Part shown: piece by piece, positions 8,067-15,758 of the stretch
Position numbering within the stretch: position 1 is the first letter of the stretch
Layout of the letters: each line of letters starts with the position of its first letter
Origin: an uncultured Clostridia bacterium
Lineage (GTDB): Bacteria; Bacillota; Clostridia; TANB77; CAG-465
Direction: 5' to 3'
Assembly (NCBI GenBank): GCA_947624625.1
Contig: CANQLD010000008.1
Span: 1-38,123 of the forward strand
DNA length: 38,123 nucleotides
Translations under genes and position numbers: made by a program
The notes under the pieces: generated by a model
Seen by the model: only the letters and a program-made list of their open reading frames with translations
Databases searched by the model: none
Told to the model about the DNA's origin: nothing

Positions 8067-8224
8067 TTCTTTCTCCTATATTACATATATATTTTAACAT
8101 ATTTTTAGGATAAAATAAAGTAGAAAAGCAAAACAATAGCCAAAATTATTTTAAAAATTTAAGATAAGCATAATTATTCCCTATGTTAAGTTTACCTTCT
8201 TCGATAATGACTTTCTTATTATAC

Positions 8225-8257
8225 AAAAAATGAGAAGACAGTTCCAGCTATCTTCCC
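8225..8257 (-). terminator. terminator of the small RNA
   Basis: Minus strand GGGAAGATAG (8248-8257) pairs with CTGTCTTCTC (8232-8241), 10 bp with two G-U pairs, loop CUGGAA, then ATTTTTTG. Confidence 0.85.
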
Positions 8258-8373
8258 AACTACTTCATTTTATTTTCATAAACCTTTCCGTAACTCCAAA
8301 GAAAGGTGGTGTTGAAGAACAAATCTCAATACACCATGGTACAATAAAATCCCATATATCAGAACCTTATTGT
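8225..8373 (-). ncRNA. unassigned small RNA with own promoter and terminator
   Basis: A 376-bp gap between rsmI and the next gene holds a complete RNA transcription unit. The promoter at 8380-8408 puts the 5' end near 8373 and a terminator ends it near 8225, giving about 149 nt. Helices visible in order on the minus strand: ACAAUAA (8367-8373) with UUAUUGU (8341-8347); UGGUG..UUGA (8332-8336, 8326-8329) with UCAACACCA (8307-8315); CCUUUC (8301-8306) with GAAAGG (8283-8288); then the terminator stem. I recognise no riboswitch, 6S, SRP, RNase P or tmRNA signature. It could be a trans-acting sRNA or an attenuated leader of rsmI. Confidence 0.6.
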
Positions 8374-8379
8374 AATTTT

Positions 8380-8408
8380 ATTATACAATATTTTTACTAA
8401 AATGTCAA
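8380..8408 (-). promoter_or_regulatory. promoter of the small RNA
   Basis: Perfect consensus on the minus strand: TTGACA (8403-8408), 17 bp, TATAAT (8380-8385), 35 bp after the end of the upstream gene. Confidence 0.85.
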
Positions 8409-8442
8409 ATATTTATTGTAATTTTATTAATCAATATATTTT

Positions 8443-9162
8443 TTATTGTAATACATTCATCTTACTTAATATATTATCTAGGTCATAAAACTTACCACTT
8501 TTATTAAATGCTGCAGTTGTAGTCCATCCTTCACCATTTGGTACACTTTCTGTGATACATTTAATATCAACTATATCACTTACACCTTCTAATTTTCCAT
8601 ATGATTTTATAGAATTATTCTTTATTGCAGTTATTATAGGCATATATTCAACTGTTCCATCCTCCATAATGAAGAATAACATATCACTCTCATTTGTCCT
8701 TCCAAAACTACCTATAGCAAAATTTACTACATTTTTATCAAAATTAAGATTCCAATTTTTCATTTCAGTTTCACTAGAAACACCTGGAAAATAATCATTA
8801 AAATAATTCATATCTAACATTAAAATAACTTCATTTGAATTACCTAAAAAGCAAGATAATCCATATACATTTTTATTAATACCTATAAACTCATTATAAT
8901 CTGAGCTTTTTTCATTATTTAAGCAATTTGAAGCATCTATTTTTTGACTTACTAACTCTTGTTCTTGTTTTTGAGTATTATCTTCTATAACTTGTGAATT
9001 TTCACTTGGCTTATCATTCTGTGAATTTAACTCCTTTACTTCAGCACGTAATTTTTCTGTTTCACTACTTCCTGCAATTGCAAAATACACTGCAAGACAT
9101 GATGCAATTATTGTAGTTATAACAAATATAACTATATAAATATTCTTTCTTTTGTTTTCCAT
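8443..9162 (-). CDS. membrane-anchored extracytoplasmic protein, unknown function
   Basis: Unrecognised protein of 239 residues. After a short basic start (MENKRKN) there is one hydrophobic segment (residues 8-30) acting as signal anchor, then a Gln/Asn/Ser/Glu-rich linker to about residue 75, and a globular C-terminal domain of about 160 residues containing FIMEDGTVEYMP and WTTTAAFNKSGKFYDL, which reads like beta-propeller-type or sensor-like strands. The ATG at 9162 is chosen over one 16 codons upstream because AGAGGAG lies at the right distance before it. Monocistronic by appearance; the small RNA promoter begins just after its stop. No function proposed. Confidence 0.7.
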   Translation of the reverse strand: MENKRKNIYIVIFVITTIIASCLAVYFAIAGSSETEKLRAEVKELNSQNDKPSENSQVIEDNTQKQEQELVSQKIDASNCLNNEKSSDYNEFIGINKNVYGLSCFLGNSNEVILMLDMNYFNDYFPGVSSETEMKNWNLNFDKNVVNFAIGSFGRTNESDMLFFIMEDGTVEYMPIITAIKNNSIKSYGKLEGVSDIVDIKCITESVPNGEGWTTTAAFNKSGKFYDLDNILSKMNVLQ

Positions 9163-9251
9163 ATACAATTCTCCTCTCATATAATTATATGTTAACATAT
9201 TAAATAACATATAGCAAGATACTTTTTAAACAAATTACAATTTATTACATT

Positions 9252-9295
9252 GTAAAAAAGATTAAGTCATATATCAAAATATAATCTTAATCTTT
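9252..9295 (-). terminator. terminator of the HipA-to-HD operon
   Basis: AAAGATTAAG (9286-9295 read on minus) pairs with CTTAATCTTT (9257-9266), followed by further T residues on the minus strand. It lies just after the HD hydrolase stop. Confidence 0.75.
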
Positions 9296-9310
9296 ATAAA
9301 TTATTTAATA

Positions 9311-9970
9311 TCAATAATTAGAATTCCATTCTTTTAAGAATTCATTTACAAATAATCTCATAAAATCTGTTTTTTCTTTAGCTAATTTACTAGCAGTTTC
9401 AGTATTCATATGTTCCCCAATCTTAAATAATTTATGATAAAAATGATGTATTGTAGATGGATCATTTCCATTATTTTCTGAAAAATCATTACTTTCATTT
9501 AATGGTATTGTATCATCATACATTACTACATTATGGGCACCACCATATGAAAAAGTCCTAGCTATTCCAATTGCACCTATTGCATCCAAATTATCAGCAT
9601 CTTGCAAAATTAAAGTGTTAATGTCATTAACATTTTCTCCATTCCAATTATATAATTCATGATACTCAATTGCATAACATATTTTATCTACTTGTTCTTT
9701 TGTTAAATCAACATTTGAGAGTATTTTTCTTACTGTTTCTAAAGATTCTTTTGGTGAGACAAATTTTCCTATTTCATTTTGCATTATTCTATGTATATCA
9801 TGCAAAAAAGCAGCTATTCCTATAACAATTCTATCTCCACCTTCTTCTTTTTGCAAATACAAAGCAAGTTTCATAGTCCTATCTAAATGGTTTATATCGT
9901 GTCCACTTGATTCTTTTTTAAATAAATTAATAATAATTGGTCTTAACTTTTTTATATAGTCTTCTAACAT
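9311..9970 (-). CDS. HD-domain phosphohydrolase
   Basis: A 219-residue soluble HD-superfamily metal-dependent phosphohydrolase of the YedJ/YpgQ-like type. The metal ligands are visible: His in SGHDINHLDR near 24, His-Asp in AAFLHDIHR near 74, and Asp in LQDADNLDAIG near 130, with the family-typical YHELYNW between. Members have been reported to act on nucleotides or inorganic phosphates, but the substrate here is unknown. It starts 20 bp after the rubredoxin stop with AGGGAG upstream, making it the last gene of the operon that begins with the HipA-like kinase. Confidence 0.85.
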   Translation of the reverse strand: MLEDYIKKLRPIIINLFKKESSGHDINHLDRTMKLALYLQKEEGGDRIVIGIAAFLHDIHRIMQNEIGKFVSPKESLETVRKILSNVDLTKEQVDKICYAIEYHELYNWNGENVNDINTLILQDADNLDAIGAIGIARTFSYGGAHNVVMYDDTIPLNESNDFSENNGNDPSTIHHFYHKLFKIGEHMNTETASKLAKEKTDFMRLFVNEFLKEWNSNY

Positions 9971-9989
9971 ATTTTTGCTCCCTGTAACT

Positions 9990-10127
9990 TTATTCTTCTA
10001 CTTTTTCAAAAAATTCTTTTCCAACACCACATAATGGGCAAGTCCAATCTTCTGGTAATTCATCAAATTTTATTCCCTCTTTTTCTTCATCATATATGTA
10101 GCCACATATTGTACATTTATACTTCAT
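9990..10127 (-). CDS. rubredoxin (45 aa)
   Basis: A short electron carrier with one Fe bound by four Cys. The two knuckles are visible: [15 protein letters not shown] (Cys5, Cys8) and [13 protein letters not shown] (Cys30, Cys33). The 45-residue length is shorter than the usual 52-54, with a reduced central loop between the knuckles. AGGAGGGGAAGAA precedes the ATG. It sits 20 bp after the flavodiiron gene, so it is very likely the direct electron donor to that enzyme for oxygen or NO reduction. Easily missed because of its size. Confidence 0.93.
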   Translation of the reverse strand: MKYKCTICGYIYDEEKEGIKFDELPEDWTCPLCGVGKEFFEKVEE

Positions 10128-10147
10128 TTCTTCCCCTCCTTTTTTTA

Positions 10148-11317
10148 CTATTTATTTAATATTTCATCTACAAGTGCTTCTAAATTTGGTATATTGCTTT
10201 CTTTTAGTGTAGATTTAATAGTAACTATATTTTCACATACAGTAATATCTTTCATTTTTGCTATAGTATCAAGCATAGTCTTTGCTGCACTTGGTGCCCA
10301 AGTACCATTTTCAATAATACCTATTGTTCTTTTTTGGAAATTACGGTGTAATAAATGATTTAAGAATACTTCCATTGGAGTAAATACCCCACCATTATAA
10401 CTTGAAGCAGCAAGTATAATTTTCCCATATCTAAATGCTTCTTCAACTGCCTCTGCCATATCATAATGTACTAAATCAACAAGTACTACTTTTTTGACAT
10501 TTTTTTCTTCAAGCATTTTTTCTACTTCTTTTGCAACTTTCTCAGTGTTATTATGAATTGATGCATAAGCCACAACAACACCTTCACTTTCCACATCATA
10601 ATTGCTCCAAGTATTGTATTTATCTATATAATAATCTAAATTTTCTTTAAGAATTGGGCCATGTAAAGGACATATTACTTTTATATCAAGTGTTGCAGCC
10701 TTTTTTAGAATTGCTTGTACTTGCATACCATATTTTCCAACAATATTAAAATAATATCTACGGGCTTCACAAGTCCAGTCCTCATCTGTATCAAGTGCTC
10801 CAAATTTACCAAACGCATCTGCTGCAAATAATACCTTTTCATTGCTTTCATATGCAAGCATTACTTCTGGCCAATGTACCATAGGAGCCATAACAAAAGT
10901 AAGTTTATGTTTTCCTGTATTTAATGTATCTCCTTCTTTTACAATTACTTTTCTGTTTTCTAAGTCCTTCATTTCAAAAAATTGTTCAATAAATTTAAAT
11001 GTTGTAGTATTTCCTACTATTTTCATTTCAGGAAATTTATCAGCAAGTAATTTTACATTATAACTATGGTCTGGTTCCATATGTAATACAACTAAATAGT
11101 CCACACTTTCCCCATTTAGCTCTTTATCTAAATTTTCAAGCCATTTTGTAGTAACTCTTCTATCTACGGTATCCATTACAACATTTTTTTCATCTTTTAT
11201 TAAATATGAATTATATGACATACCATTTGGCACATTGTATTGATTTTCAAAAAGCCTTATTTCCTTATCGTCTGTACCTATATACCTTATACTTTCACTT
11301 ATGTTTATATCTTCCAT
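10148..11317 (-). CDS. flavodiiron protein (A-type flavoprotein, O2/NO reductase)
   Basis: A 389-residue two-domain enzyme. The N-terminal metallo-beta-lactamase-like domain (to about residue 245) carries the diiron ligands: HMEPDHS near 79-85, HWPEV near 148, ADAFGKFG near 167 and CPLHGPIL near 226. The C-terminal flavodoxin domain begins at [16 protein letters not shown] and binds FMN. It reduces O2 to water (and often NO to N2O), protecting anaerobes. Electrons should come from the rubredoxin encoded next to it. One base separates its ATG from the upstream methyltransferase stop, so translation is likely coupled. Confidence 0.94.
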   Translation of the reverse strand: MEDINISESIRYIGTDDKEIRLFENQYNVPNGMSYNSYLIKDEKNVVMDTVDRRVTTKWLENLDKELNGESVDYLVVLHMEPDHSYNVKLLADKFPEMKIVGNTTTFKFIEQFFEMKDLENRKVIVKEGDTLNTGKHKLTFVMAPMVHWPEVMLAYESNEKVLFAADAFGKFGALDTDEDWTCEARRYYFNIVGKYGMQVQAILKKAATLDIKVICPLHGPILKENLDYYIDKYNTWSNYDVESEGVVVAYASIHNNTEKVAKEVEKMLEEKNVKKVVLVDLVHYDMAEAVEEAFRYGKIILAASSYNGGVFTPMEVFLNHLLHRNFQKRTIGIIENGTWAPSAAKTMLDTIAKMKDITVCENIVTIKSTLKESNIPNLEALVDEILNK

Positions 11318-11318
11318 T

Positions 11319-12089
11319 TTATTTTTCCTCCTTATATATATTTAAAAATTCTTCTGTATAACTTCCATCCTCGTTATATTCAATTAATGGTTTTTCAACA
11401 ATAACTTCATTATTTCCATCTTTTACATATTCAATTAATACAATGCTTGGTTTTAAATTTACATTTGGCTGAACAAATCTAATTCTTTTAGCCTCTAATC
11501 TATATTTTCTTGCTACTTCCATTAAATCAACTAATCTTTCAGGTTTATGAACTAAATATAACTTACCTTTAGTATTTAAAAGTTCACAAGCTGATTTAAA
11601 TACATCTTCTAAATTACACATAACTTCGTGTCTTGCAACATATTTTACATCTTCACTATTTGTAATTCCTGTACCTTTTTTCTTATATGGTGGATTACAT
11701 ACTACTATATCAACTGTTCCATTTTTTATATTATTTATTAATTCTTGTCTTATTTTCTTTATATCTTTTATATCACTATTTACAGGAATTATTTTCTCTC
11801 TTAAATCATTATATTCTATATTTCTTTTAAGTAAATCATACATTTCTTTTTGAAGTTCCACTGAAAATACTTTGTTACATTTTTTCTTTTTCGAAATAAT
11901 TAGAGATATAACTCCACTACCACTGCAAAAATCAATAATATTATTTGAACTATTGCTTACTACGAAATTAGCAAGAAGTACACTATCTGTACCAAAGCAA
12001 AAATATTCTGTATTTTGTATTAATTCCAAGCCATCAAGATTTAAATCATCTATTCTTTCATTTACATTTAACTTTATATTTTTCTTCAT
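11319..12089 (-). CDS. tRNA1(Val) A37 N6-methyltransferase-like protein (TrmN6/YfiC family)
   Basis: A 256-residue class I SAM-dependent methyltransferase. The SAM-binding loop is IIDFCSGSGVISLIIS near residue 50, and the N6-adenine-specific catalytic tetrad is NPPY in VVCNPPYKKKG near 127-137. The N-terminus (NERIDDLNLDGLELIQ and FGTDSVLLANF) is the typical Firmicutes YfiC/YabB signature. By family it methylates A37 of a tRNA; the exact tRNA is not readable. It lies 14 bp after the HipA-like kinase gene and directly before the flavodiiron gene. In many Firmicutes it is next to rsmI; here the two are separated. Confidence 0.87.
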   Translation of the reverse strand: MKKNIKLNVNERIDDLNLDGLELIQNTEYFCFGTDSVLLANFVVSNSSNNIIDFCSGSGVISLIISKKKKCNKVFSVELQKEMYDLLKRNIEYNDLREKIIPVNSDIKDIKKIRQELINNIKNGTVDIVVCNPPYKKKGTGITNSEDVKYVARHEVMCNLEDVFKSACELLNTKGKLYLVHKPERLVDLMEVARKYRLEAKRIRFVQPNVNLKPSIVLIEYVKDGNNEVIVEKPLIEYNEDGSYTEEFLNIYKEEK

Positions 12090-12103
12090 TTTTTCCTCAT
12101 TAA

Positions 12104-12964
12104 TTATTTAGCTAATTTATTATATATATCTTTTAAAATGTTATATCTTATACTTATTATTTTTATATAAAAATCTTTCCTTATCTTAGACATACATTCT
12201 ATTTCTTTTATAAACGATATAATCTTATAAGTATCAATCTTTTTAAAAACTCTTAATATCGCTTTGTTACACTCATCATTTTTCATACTTTTTAAATAAG
12301 TTATATAATTAATCTTTTTATTATTTTCTTTTAAACACGAATAACAATTTATAGCTAAGTTTTTAATTTCATTTTCATTTAATTCCTCAATTTGTTTATC
12401 GTCAAGTAAAGGATTAAAACAAGAACCACAGTCATAAATTGGAGCAAAGTCAAGTTTTTTATTCTTTTTATTATATATAAATCCCCAATCACCATTATGC
12501 CTATTAGTATTTCCAATAAGATAATCAACAATAAACATATCATAAAATTTTTCTTTAACTAAATTTGTATTTAGCAATTTACTTTCATTAATAACTTCTA
12601 TTATATCGGTTAAATCTGTAGTTATTTTTTTGTCTGGGTTTATACTTAATGCTATACTTTCAAATTCAAAAAGTATAGTATCTTCATTTAAGAAATCTTC
12701 ACAAGCACAAACTATTTTTTCTTTTTCATTGTAATTATATATACCAAGTATTGTGTTTTGTGTTTTAAAGCCTATTATTTCAAAAATATTACTTCCTATA
12801 TATTCTGAAAAAGCATTATTTATATATGATATATCTTTATTTTTTTCTCTTATTGGATCAGGAAATTTAACTAAATATTTTTTGTTATTATATATAAGTG
12901 TTTTCTTTTTTTCAGATCCTTTATAACTATTTAATTCTTCAATACATTTTGTAAAATCTATCAT
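12104..12964 (-). CDS. HipA-like protein kinase, stand-alone
   Basis: A 286-residue protein with the HipA/CtkA-type kinase layout: N-terminal ATP-binding half (KKYLVKFPDPIREKN, the Lys in the VKF strand being the likely ATP contact; FSEYIGSNIFEIIGF) and C-terminal catalytic half with GNTNRHNGDWGF near 153 (catalytic loop, usually N-x-D-R-H; here Thr-Asn replace the x-Asp) and FAPIYDCGSCFN near 172 (metal-binding Asp). No HipB-like antitoxin or DNA-binding gene lies beside it, unlike classical hipBA. It is the first gene of a five-gene operon with a tRNA methyltransferase and redox genes. The substrate is unknown and the changed catalytic-loop residue deserves attention. Confidence 0.75.
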   Translation of the reverse strand: MIDFTKCIEELNSYKGSEKKKTLIYNNKKYLVKFPDPIREKNKDISYINNAFSEYIGSNIFEIIGFKTQNTILGIYNYNEKEKIVCACEDFLNEDTILFEFESIALSINPDKKITTDLTDIIEVINESKLLNTNLVKEKFYDMFIVDYLIGNTNRHNGDWGFIYNKKNKKLDFAPIYDCGSCFNPLLDDKQIEELNENEIKNLAINCYSCLKENNKKINYITYLKSMKNDECNKAILRVFKKIDTYKIISFIKEIECMSKIRKDFYIKIISIRYNILKDIYNKLAK

Positions 12965-13003
12965 AATTTTTTCTCCTAAAATAACTAGAATTTTTCCTAC
13001 ATA

Positions 13004-13032
13004 ATTTTACTATATTTTTAATAAAAATGCAA
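13004..13032 (-). promoter_or_regulatory. promoter of the HipA-like to HD operon
   Basis: Minus strand TTGCAT (13027-13032), 17 bp, TAAAAT (13004-13009), about 40 bp before the start codon. Confidence 0.65.
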
Positions 13033-13057
13033 TATTTACTAAAGCATATTTAACACA

Positions 13058-13084
13058 AAAGAGTAGCTTAAATAACTACTCTTT
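13058..13084 (-). terminator. terminator of the PstS-like gene
   Basis: AAAGAGTAG (13076-13084 on minus) pairs with CTACTCTTT (13058-13066); the stop codon of the PstS-like gene lies in the stem. The following U-run is short. Confidence 0.65.
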
Positions 13085-14251
13085 GCTTATTCCTACATAT
13101 CCAGTTTCTTCAATTATTTCTTGTCCCTCATCAGATAATATCCAGTCTATTAATTTTTTTACATTTTCATTATCATTTCCTTTATATGTTACAGCATATA
13201 AATCTGTTGTAATTTTATATTTGCCACTTGCTATATTTTCCTTTGTTGGTGCAATGCCATCTACTTCAAGCATTTTTACATCCTTGTTTTTAATAATTCC
13301 TTCTAAATAATACCTAAACGAAAAACCTATTGAATTTTTGTAATTTTTGTAATCTGCTACTTGATCTATTATTCCTCCCATAAGTTCATTTACTTGCTCT
13401 TTTGGTGCAGTCATTATTTTTGTACCATCCATAAATCTTTTAAGCATACTTTGACTGCCACTTCCTTCATTTCTTTGAAAAGCAATTATTTTTTTGTTTT
13501 CTCCGCCAACTTCTTTCCAGTTAGTTATTTTTCCAGAATATATATCTTTTATTTGTGATGTTGTAAGTCCATCTATTTTATTATCTTTATTTACAAAAAA
13601 CACAAATGCCTCTTTACCAATTTTTGTATATTCAAATTCTGTTCCAACTGACTTTGCATACTCTATTTGTTTTTCTGAAGGATATGCTCCAAAAAATATA
13701 TCAATATTATTATTTGCAAGACTTGTATAACCATTTACAGTATTAGTATATAGAAATGGATTTAAATTAAGTTCTACATTACTTGGATATACTGCATTTA
13801 CAAAAGCAGAATAAACAGGAAAAACGGCTGCTGCCCCATCAAGTATTGGTAAATCATCCGATGTATTAAATTTAAGAGAAGCCTCTTTATTTAATTTATA
13901 TATTTTTGTATCTTTTACAAAAGGCAAATACTCACTTGTATTAATATTAATATCTGTTTTTATTTTTAGACCTTTATCATAATTAACACAAGAAATATTT
14001 ATAACAATAGCAAGTACAACTAAAAATGTATAAATACTAGAAAATATATATAATTTTTTCCTATACTTTGGAATAAGTATTGGTATAAGCAAAAATGGTG
14101 CAATAAACATTGCAAAAAATGCAATTACTTTACTTAACCCCATCCCATATGTAGAAAATTCCAAAATAACTGCACATATAACCGTACATATTAGAATTAA
14201 TATACTTATGACTACTTTAAATATAATATTTGTTATTTTTTTCTTATCCAT
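13076..14251 (-). CDS. PstS-like substrate-binding domain with three N-terminal membrane helices
   Basis: 391 residues. Three hydrophobic helices fill residues 8-90 (IIFKVVISILILICTVICAV, a second near 38-58 and a third near 66-85). They are followed by an extracytoplasmic phosphate-type binding-protein fold: DGAAAVFPVYSAFVNAV near 137, TVNGYTSLANNNIDIFFG, the helix-capping RNEGSGSQSMLKRF near 263 that in PstS contacts phosphate, and IGFSFRYYLEG. Classical PstS is a lipoprotein with a single signal peptide next to pstCAB; here there is no lipobox and no permease or ATPase gene nearby. It could be a sensory or phosphate-scavenging protein. The gene is monocistronic, with its own promoter and terminator. 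Confidence 0.8.
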   Translation of the reverse strand: MDKKKITNIIFKVVISILILICTVICAVILEFSTYGMGLSKVIAFFAMFIAPFLLIPILIPKYRKKLYIFSSIYTFLVVLAIVINISCVNYDKGLKIKTDININTSEYLPFVKDTKIYKLNKEASLKFNTSDDLPILDGAAAVFPVYSAFVNAVYPSNVELNLNPFLYTNTVNGYTSLANNNIDIFFGAYPSEKQIEYAKSVGTEFEYTKIGKEAFVFFVNKDNKIDGLTTSQIKDIYSGKITNWKEVGGENKKIIAFQRNEGSGSQSMLKRFMDGTKIMTAPKEQVNELMGGIIDQVADYKNYKNSIGFSFRYYLEGIIKNKDVKMLEVDGIAPTKENIASGKYKITTDLYAVTYKGNDNENVKKLIDWILSDEGQEIIEETGYVGISKE

Positions 14252-14274
14252 AACTTCCCCCTATCTTTTATTTT

Positions 14275-14303
14275 ATTATATATATAATGTAGACATATGT
14301 CAA
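14275..14303 (-). promoter_or_regulatory. promoter of the PstS-like gene
   Basis: Perfect consensus on minus: TTGACA (14298-14303), 17 bp, TATAAT (14275-14280). Confidence 0.8.
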
Positions 14304-14307
14304 TAAA

Positions 14308-14345
14308 AAAAAGAGTGATTTTACAAATGTAATCTCACTCTTTTT
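14308..14345 (-). terminator. terminator of the anaerobic RNR operon
   Basis: Minus strand AAAAAGAGTGA (14335-14345) pairs with TCACTCTTTTT (14308-14318), followed by more T residues. It lies directly after nrdR and overlaps nothing but the next promoter's upstream edge. Confidence 0.85.
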
Positions 14346-14348
14346 CTA

Positions 14349-14795
14349 TTATAACAATTTATTTATTTCCTTTTTAAATTCATTTATATCCTTAAATTGT
14401 CTATAAACTGATGCAAATCTAACATAGGCAATTTCATCTAAATCTCTTAGCTTTTCTATTACCATTTCACCTATTTTTCGTGCATCAATTTCTTTATTTA
14501 CAGTACTTGTAAGTTCAAGTTCTATTTCATTTACTGCTTTTTCTATATCTTCTCTTGAAATAGGTCTTTTTTCACAAGCTCTTAGCATACCGTTTATAAT
14601 TTTGTCTCTATTAAATTCTTGTCTTGCACCATTTTTCTTAATTACCATAATTGGAGTATATTCTATCTTTTCATAAGTTGTAAAACGATGTTTACAATTT
14701 AGACATTCTCTCCTTCTTCTTATAGCATTAGTTTCTGGCACATTTCTTGAATCAACAACTTTGCTTTCCTCAAAGCCACATTTTAGACATTGCAT
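14349..14795 (-). CDS. nrdR: transcriptional repressor NrdR
   Basis: 148-residue nucleotide-sensing repressor of ribonucleotide reductase genes. The N-terminal zinc ribbon is [15 protein letters not shown] (first Cys pair) with [16 protein letters not shown] (second pair), followed by an ATP-cone ([20 protein letters not shown], residues 47 onward) that senses ATP/dATP. Length and domain order are canonical. Its start overlaps the end of nrdG by 13 bp, so it is translated from the nrdD operon and presumably autoregulates it through the box found at 18132-18147. Confidence 0.95.
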   Translation of the reverse strand: MQCLKCGFEESKVVDSRNVPETNAIRRRRECLNCKHRFTTYEKIEYTPIMVIKKNGARQEFNRDKIINGMLRACEKRPISREDIEKAVNEIELELTSTVNKEIDARKIGEMVIEKLRDLDEIAYVRFASVYRQFKDINEFKKEINKLL

Positions 14796-15331
14796 AATAT
14801 TCTCCTTTTTTCAAAATCATATAAGCAAACTTTATTAGTATCTAAAGATTGTGGTACGTCTATTGCTCTCTGGTTAGTACTTCCCCTAAATGGTACAGAA
14901 ATACTTTTTAATTCTTCTACAAACTTACCGTCAATTAATATATCTGTATTTTCAAGTAATTTCATATATCCATTTTCTTCTGTTGAATGTTCTAGTAAAT
15001 ACTCATATTCAAAGCCAGTATATGTCATTACATCATATTTATTTCTATCAAGTTTTGAAATTAATTTTGCAACTTGATTTGCTTGCATAAATGGCTCTCC
15101 ACCAGAAATAGTTATCCCTTTAAGCAATGGATCTTTTTCTATGTCTTTTATAATATCATTAATATCTACATATTTACCTCCCTCAAAGTCATGAGTTTGA
15201 GGATTATGGCAACCTTTACATTTGTGGGGACAACCTTGTGTAAATACTACATATCTAATTCCTGGACCATCTACAATAGACTCTTTAACTATTCCAGATA
15301 TTTTTAATAAATTTTCCACTTTTAAATTCAA
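14783..15331 (-). CDS. nrdG: anaerobic ribonucleotide reductase activating protein
   Basis: Radical-SAM activase that installs the glycyl radical in NrdD. The 4Fe-4S cluster motif is [18 protein letters not shown] (C-x3-C-x2-C) near residue 30, followed by [12 protein letters not shown] for SAM binding. Up to 182 residues, slightly longer than the common 155-175. The start is uncertain: TTG at 15331 touches its AGGAG ribosome binding site, while GTG at 15319 has 12 bases of spacing and may be the true start. The gene begins just after the small glycyl-radical gene and overlaps nrdR. Confidence 0.93.
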   Translation of the reverse strand: MNLKVENLLKISGIVKESIVDGPGIRYVVFTQGCPHKCKGCHNPQTHDFEGGKYVDINDIIKDIEKDPLLKGITISGGEPFMQANQVAKLISKLDRNKYDVMTYTGFEYEYLLEHSTEENGYMKLLENTDILIDGKFVEELKSISVPFRGSTNQRAIDVPQSLDTNKVCLYDFEKRRILCNV

Positions 15332-15334
15332 CTC

Positions 15335-15616
15335 CTAGCCACAACAAGAACAACTTACACCATGTTTTACTCTATCTCTTTCTTCTGCTCTTTTTCCGTC
15401 ATTAAATCTATCTACTGTTCCTACTAAATATCCTGTTATTCTTCTTATTCTTTCAAATGGAGCTGTTTCAAATGTATATTTCATATCAATAAAATCTCCA
15501 TCAACAGTTAATTCTAAAGTATCTACAACTTCATTTGGGAACTTTTCAGCTAAATATGCTTTGTACCCATCAATTTCTTTTTCTTCTAGGTTTCCACCAT
15601 TTACTATAACTTTCAT
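15335..15616 (-). CDS. small NrdD-like glycyl radical domain protein (93 aa)
   Basis: A separate gene between nrdD and nrdG. Residues 1-53 (KVIVNGGNLEEKEIDGYKAY and following) are unlike NrdD. Residues 54-86 repeat the very C-terminus of the neighbouring NrdD identically, including the glycyl-radical site RRITGYLVG (Gly62) and ERDRVKHG; then comes a Cys-rich tail, VSCSCCG. The pair resembles the PFL/GrcA (YfiD) relationship, where a small protein replaces a broken radical domain. Similar short genes are, as I recall, annotated as anaerobic RNR fragments in other Clostridia, but I know of no tested role. It has a clean AAGGAGAT site, so it is not simply a leftover. Confidence 0.8.
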   Translation of the reverse strand: MKVIVNGGNLEEKEIDGYKAYLAEKFPNEVVDTLELTVDGDFIDMKYTFETAPFERIRRITGYLVGTVDRFNDGKRAEERDRVKHGVSCSCCG

Positions 15617-15758
15617 AATATCAATCTCCTTCTTTTTTTATTTAAACACAATACTATATACCGTGTTTTACCCTATCTCTTTCTTCTGCTCTTTTTCCGT
15701 CATTAAATCTATCTACTGTTCCTACTAAATATCCTGTTATTCTTCTTATTCTTTCAAA
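15360..15758 (-). repeat. 98-bp direct repeat shared by nrdD and the small radical gene
   Basis: Copies at 15360-15457 and 15661-15758 match at 96 of 98 positions, 301 bp apart. They encode the shared 33-residue glycyl-radical segment. Identity at the DNA level, not only the protein level, implies recent duplication or gene conversion. Confidence 0.9.

Noticed and set aside
8130-8245. A minus-strand open stretch reading like a protein C-terminus (about 31 codons ending NNYAYLKFLK)
   Set aside because: It has no start codon or ribosome binding site, begins at a stop inside the terminator of the small RNA, and matches no family I recognise; a decayed gene remnant is possible but unsupported.
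15335-15616. The small NrdD-like gene as a broken 3' fragment of nrdD
   Set aside because: It has its own ribosome binding site, a distinct 53-residue N-terminal domain and an intact frame, so it is a real gene rather than debris.
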